Part shown: positions 28,721-31,817 of the stretch, in pieces
Numbering within the stretch: the stretch's first letter is position 1
How the letters are laid out: each line of letters opens with the position of its first letter
NCBI GenBank assembly: GCA_964536215.1
Contig: CAZHWT010000012.1
Location: 1 to 31,817 of the forward strand
DNA from: CAZHWT01 sp964536215
GTDB taxonomy: Bacteria; Patescibacteriota; CAZHWT01
Length of the DNA: 31,817 nucleotides
Direction: 5' to 3'
Position numbers and translations under genes: made by a program
The notes under the pieces: generated by a model
What the model was told of the DNA's origin: nothing
The model's database searches: none
What the model saw: only the letters and a program-made list of their open reading frames with translations

Positions 28721-29728
28721 ATGTCTATACGAGTTGCCATTAATGGTTTTGGCCGGATTGGCCGGAATGTTTTGAAAGCCGGGATTGATCATCCTGGTGT
28801 TGAATTTGTAGCGGTTAACGATTTGACCGACACTAAAACCTTAGCTCATTTATTAAAATATGATACCGCTTATGGTGTGTACCCTAAAGAAATTGGCTAT
28901 GACGAATCCAATGTGATTGTGGATGGTAAAAAAATTCGGGTGGTGGCAGAGAAGGACCCGTCCCTATTGCCATGGAAAGAGTTGGATATTGATGTGGTGA
29001 TTGAGTCGACGGGACGTTTCACTAATGAGGAAGGGATGCAGCAGCATATTACGGCGGGGGCGCGTCGAGTAGTACTGTCGGCGCCGGCGAAGGGTGGTAA
29101 CGTACCAACTTACGTATTGGGGGTTAATGAGTATGACGGTAAGGCCGAGCTGATTAACAATGCTTCTTGTACGACTAACTGCATTACACCAGTGGCAGCG
29201 GTGATGCACAATAAATTTGGGGTGTTGAAGGCTCTAATGACGACCATTCACTCGTATACGGCTAGCCAGTTGATCCAGGATGGGCCCAATAAAGATTTGC
29301 GTGAAGCTCGAGCGGCAGCCGAGAATATTGTGCCGACGACGACCGGAGCAGCCATTGCTACGACGCAGGCTATCCCAGAGTTGGCGGGATTGTTTGATGG
29401 GTTGTCGGTGCGGGTACCGACGATTGTAGGATCTTTGTCAGACTTTACCATGCTGGTGTCGCGCAAGACGTCGGTTGAAGAAGTTAATGAGGTGTTTAAA
29501 ACTGCGGCCAAGCAGGCTCGTTGGCGAGGTATTTTGACGGTGACAGAAGATCCGATTGTGTCCAGCGATATTGTGGGCAATACGCATTCAGCGATTGTAG
29601 ACTTGGGCCTGACCAAAGTGGTGGATGGCGATTTGGTCAAAGTAGTGGCCTGGTATGACAACGAGTGGGGTTATTCGCATCGATTGTTTGAGCAGGTGGT
29701 GGCGGTAGGGAAAAAGTTGCAAGCTTAA
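28721..29728 (+). CDS. gap: glyceraldehyde-3-phosphate dehydrogenase, NAD-type
   Basis: A glycolytic enzyme that oxidises glyceraldehyde-3-phosphate with phosphate and NAD. The 335-aa protein has the Rossmann motif NGFGRIGR, then AVNDLTD whose Asp favours NAD. The catalytic Cys150 lies in NNASCTTNC and His177 in TTIHSYT. DGPNKDLREARAAAENIVP and WYDNEWGYSHR are also present. TGAAIA replaces the usual TGAAKA. AAGGAGG lies well before the ATG. The Shine-Dalgarno module aaggaggctgcctaATG closely resembles that of the 63-aa gene at 19421. A terminator follows at 29760-29787. Confidence 0.96.
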   Translation: MSIRVAINGFGRIGRNVLKAGIDHPGVEFVAVNDLTDTKTLAHLLKYDTAYGVYPKEIGYDESNVIVDGKKIRVVAEKDPSLLPWKELDIDVVIESTGRFTNEEGMQQHITAGARRVVLSAPAKGGNVPTYVLGVNEYDGKAELINNASCTTNCITPVAAVMHNKFGVLKALMTTIHSYTASQLIQDGPNKDLREARAAAENIVPTTTGAAIATTQAIPELAGLFDGLSVRVPTIVGSLSDFTMLVSRKTSVEEVNEVFKTAAKQARWRGILTVTEDPIVSSDIVGNTHSAIVDLGLTKVVDGDLVKVVAWYDNEWGYSHRLFEQVVAVGKKLQA

Positions 29729-29759
29729 TGTACGAGTAACAGAGTAACAAGTGTCGAAA

Positions 29760-29787
29760 GGCGAGCTGGCGAGGCTCGCCTTTTTTT
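29760..29787 (+). terminator. intrinsic terminator of gap
   Basis: GGCGAGC/GCTCGCC stem with a 7-nt loop and seven Ts. Confidence 0.93.
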
Positions 29788-29952
29788 GGTTATATGGTAG
29801 GTTGAGCGGTTTGACGGAGTGGCTGAGGAAGTGAAGTTTGTTGCCGACCAATAGTTTGTTCTACGGCGAACCCGGTGGGTTGGGCGCGGGGGTAGTGAAT
29901 GAGTTGCTATTTACTGATTGACATTGATTGGTTGGTTGATTAGGCTGGAGGT

Positions 29953-31443
29953 GTGGCCGAGAATGATGCATACCAACCGGTTGTGGAGGCGAATACTTCT
30001 GCGACTGGACAATCTGAAGAGATTGCCGCTCCGACTGATCCGGCTGGACAGGCGGTGAGCGAGCCGACGTTTGAGTCGATTACGGCTGGGGTGGATGAGC
30101 GGTCGACTATTCCGCCAGTCGAGCCTGTGGATGCGGTAGTGACTGATCAAGTGTCTGCTGAACAGGGGCAAGTGTCGAGTAGTTTTGTGGGGGCGGTGGC
30201 GCCGGATGCCCAAGGTGGTGCGGCTGTTTCCGAGGCTTCTAATGGTTCTAATGGAGGCTCGTCATTTTGGAAATCGAAGAAGGTTTGGTGGATTGGCGGG
30301 GGAATTACGGTGCTATTGCTTTTAGCAGCGGTTACAGCTAGTTGGTACTTTTGGCTGGGTGGGAAGGCGGTGTTGAGCCTAGAGGTCTCCCCTACTCCAA
30401 CACCAGCCCCAACGGTAGCGGCCTCAGCTACGCCGACGCCAAGCGTGACGGCTACGCCGAATGCTGGATTATTGAGTCCATTAAACCTGACTACGGTGGA
30501 GCCGAGAGTGTTGATTAAGCGTAGTGACGCGATTTATTCGGTTAACTATGAAGGTAAAGATGAGAGGTTGATGGCAGATTTGGCTGGCGGAGCTATGGTG
30601 GGCGATAGTCGGAAGTGTGCTTTTTATGTGAAAGATAGTAATGTGTTCCGAATGGCGATTGATGGGACGCAAGTATCACAAATCACATCCTTTGACCCAA
30701 CGTTGTTTGAACGTCCTGCAAATGGGGGCACGTCTGATGTAGGGCCGGAACTTGGAATTCAGCTTATGTGGGTAAATATGGACTGTAGCCGGGCGATCGC
30801 GAAGGTGACCACTAATGATGGAGCAAGTGTTGATTACTATGCTACTTCGGCAAAGAGTGGTGTTGCACCAGTTGGTAATATTTCTGGAAGTGATATGCTC
30901 GTTTCTTCTGTCGGCGATCAACCTGTGTATGAAAAAGTGAACAAATTGTATAAGGTTGACACCTCGGGGATTGCTAGCGAGTTATTTAAAACTGAATTTA
31001 GTAGATCTGCTTATGCTCCGACGTATTTTATTAATTCGACAGGACGAGTGATTTATATTTCTGGTGATACTGATACGAGTCAGGTGGTTGAGCTAGACAC
31101 GAGTAATGGCCAAATAAAAGAAATCACCTCTAAAGGGTCTACTCGCGAGTTTGAGGAGCTCAGCGTGTCGCCTGATTTTGCTACTGTTATGTATGGTCAA
31201 ACCCAGGCTTCTGGGTTGATGAAGTTTTTTACGTATAATCGAGCTAGCGGACAGGCGGAGGCGTTGAAACAGGCTGATTCGAATGGTCGGGTGGCGATTT
31301 GGTTAGATAATGATACGTATGTGTTTGATGAGCAGCGAAAAGTAGCGGATGGCACTCATGAGGATTATTTGTGGAAGTGTAGCGTGAGTAAGAATAGTTG
31401 TGGTGACTTTGCGGCTAAAGCGACGGTGGTGGCGGAGCGGTAG
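29953..31443 (+). CDS. single-pass membrane protein with acidic cytoplasmic part and large outside domain (496 aa)
   Basis: The GTG at 29953 is the first start after an in-frame TAG. GGAGG lies only about 2 nt upstream, so the true start may be slightly downstream. Residues 1-105 are acidic and disordered (Glu, Pro, Ala, Ser). One helix follows at about 113-135 (IGGGITVLLLLAAVTASWYF). Then comes a Pro/Thr linker (SPTPTPAPTVAASATPTPS) and about 310 residues of beta-rich sequence with repeating DxS/DGT turns, suggestive of a TolB-like or beta-propeller fold (YVKDSNVFRMAIDGTQVSQI, RVIYISGDTDTSQVVELDTS). Four Cys in the outer domain could form disulfides. No family is firmly recognised. Confidence 0.8.
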   Translation: MAENDAYQPVVEANTSATGQSEEIAAPTDPAGQAVSEPTFESITAGVDERSTIPPVEPVDAVVTDQVSAEQGQVSSSFVGAVAPDAQGGAAVSEASNGSNGGSSFWKSKKVWWIGGGITVLLLLAAVTASWYFWLGGKAVLSLEVSPTPTPAPTVAASATPTPSVTATPNAGLLSPLNLTTVEPRVLIKRSDAIYSVNYEGKDERLMADLAGGAMVGDSRKCAFYVKDSNVFRMAIDGTQVSQITSFDPTLFERPANGGTSDVGPELGIQLMWVNMDCSRAIAKVTTNDGASVDYYATSAKSGVAPVGNISGSDMLVSSVGDQPVYEKVNKLYKVDTSGIASELFKTEFSRSAYAPTYFINSTGRVIYISGDTDTSQVVELDTSNGQIKEITSKGSTREFEELSVSPDFATVMYGQTQASGLMKFFTYNRASGQAEALKQADSNGRVAIWLDNDTYVFDEQRKVADGTHEDYLWKCSVSKNSCGDFAAKATVVAER

Positions 31444-31484
31444 AGTACGAATAAGTTTATAGTTTTTAGTTTGTAGTTATGCTA

Positions 31485-31795
31485 ATTACGGATACGAATG
31501 ATGCGAATTACGAATAGGTAACATCCGAATTACGAATGGCAATGCGAATCCGCCCCTGTCGGGTCGGACAGGTGCTGCAAATATGCGAATATACGAATTG
31601 GGTAACAGCCGAATTACGAATGTATATGCGAATACTACGAAACCCGAATGCTACGAATGAACTGAGCCACTGTTACCAATCTACCCAATATCCCCAATAC
31701 ACCCAATGCACCATTTCCCCATGACCCCTAGGACCCCAAGGATACCTAGGTTGGCAGTGAGTTCCGACCCATTGCGGGGTGGACAAGGGTTTTTG
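31485..31795 (+). repeat. ~220-bp intergenic repeat, copy 5 (composite) with two palindromes
   Basis: It starts as subtype I, then continues as a full subtype II unit (gaactgagccactgttacc). The palindrome tccgcccctgtcgggtcgga (31549-31568) plus caggt splits the gcgaat/gctgcaaat junction that is continuous in copies 1, 3 and 4. A second palindrome, tccgacccattgcggggtgga, lies at 31763-31783. The window ends soon after. Confidence 0.9.
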
Positions 31796-31817
31796 GTCTG
31801 ACGGCAATCCCGGTGAT

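Noticed and set aside
64..31443. UGA recoded to glycine, as in Gracilibacteria and Absconditabacteria
   Set aside because: Several genes (rmuC, femAB, the 188-aa gene) end naturally at TGA, and none needs read-through of TGA to be complete.

Overview
The window looks like chromosomal DNA from a Patescibacteria/CPR organism, most like Saccharibacteria. This is inferred from reduced, repeat-filled housekeeping genes, many tiny membrane proteins, FemAB, an LPxTG protein and phage-tail-spike-like surface proteins, not from a database search. UGA acts as a normal stop (code 11). By eye the + strand is G-rich along most of the window whichever way the genes point. Two 100-N gaps (1437-1536, 20162-20261) are each flanked by an identical 55-bp sequence, so both look like assembly joins that were never merged.

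Layout. (1) 1-8022, mostly minus strand: tsaD with an upstream membrane protein, a GT2 glycosyltransferase, tatD, five very small membrane proteins (57-70 aa, one 52 aa), metG and a four-helix membrane protein. (2) 8178-11840, plus strand: an unknown 188-aa gene, rmuC, a minus-strand structured RNA with a consensus promoter and a terminator (10640-10954), an 80-aa unknown gene, a cluster of DnaA-box-like sites and a very short promoter-plus-hairpin unit. (3) 11843-18164: femAB (+), rsmA (-), a minus-strand structured RNA locus with two tRNA-like modules, a two-gene operon of a basic peptide and a zinc-ribbon protein (+), and uvrD/pcrA (-). (4) 18374-27186: an unknown 182-aa gene, a small LPxTG-type surface protein, a 63-aa protein with a Tat-like N-terminus, two paralogous tail-spike/beta-helix proteins (901 and 851 aa), then tatA-tatC. 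(5) 27452-31817: thioredoxin, a structured intergenic region, GAPDH and a membrane-anchored protein with a large outside domain.

Three classes of repeat run through everything. There are heptamer-type short tandem repeats, both between genes and as in-frame insertions inside tsaD, tatD, rsmA and uvrD. There are 15-25 bp palindromes, some sitting inside other repeats. There is a ~220-bp intergenic repeat in five copies, all in the same orientation.

Two styles of gene start are visible. Several core genes have a -10-like hexamer 6-8 nt before the ATG and no Shine-Dalgarno, which suggests leaderless mRNAs. The small or unknown genes have strong Shine-Dalgarno sites and often their own promoter and terminator. 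The strongest candidates for undescribed biology are the tRNA-like RNA locus near femAB, the 280-nt RNA after rmuC, the tail-spike/Tat-like surface cluster and the cluster of tiny membrane proteins.
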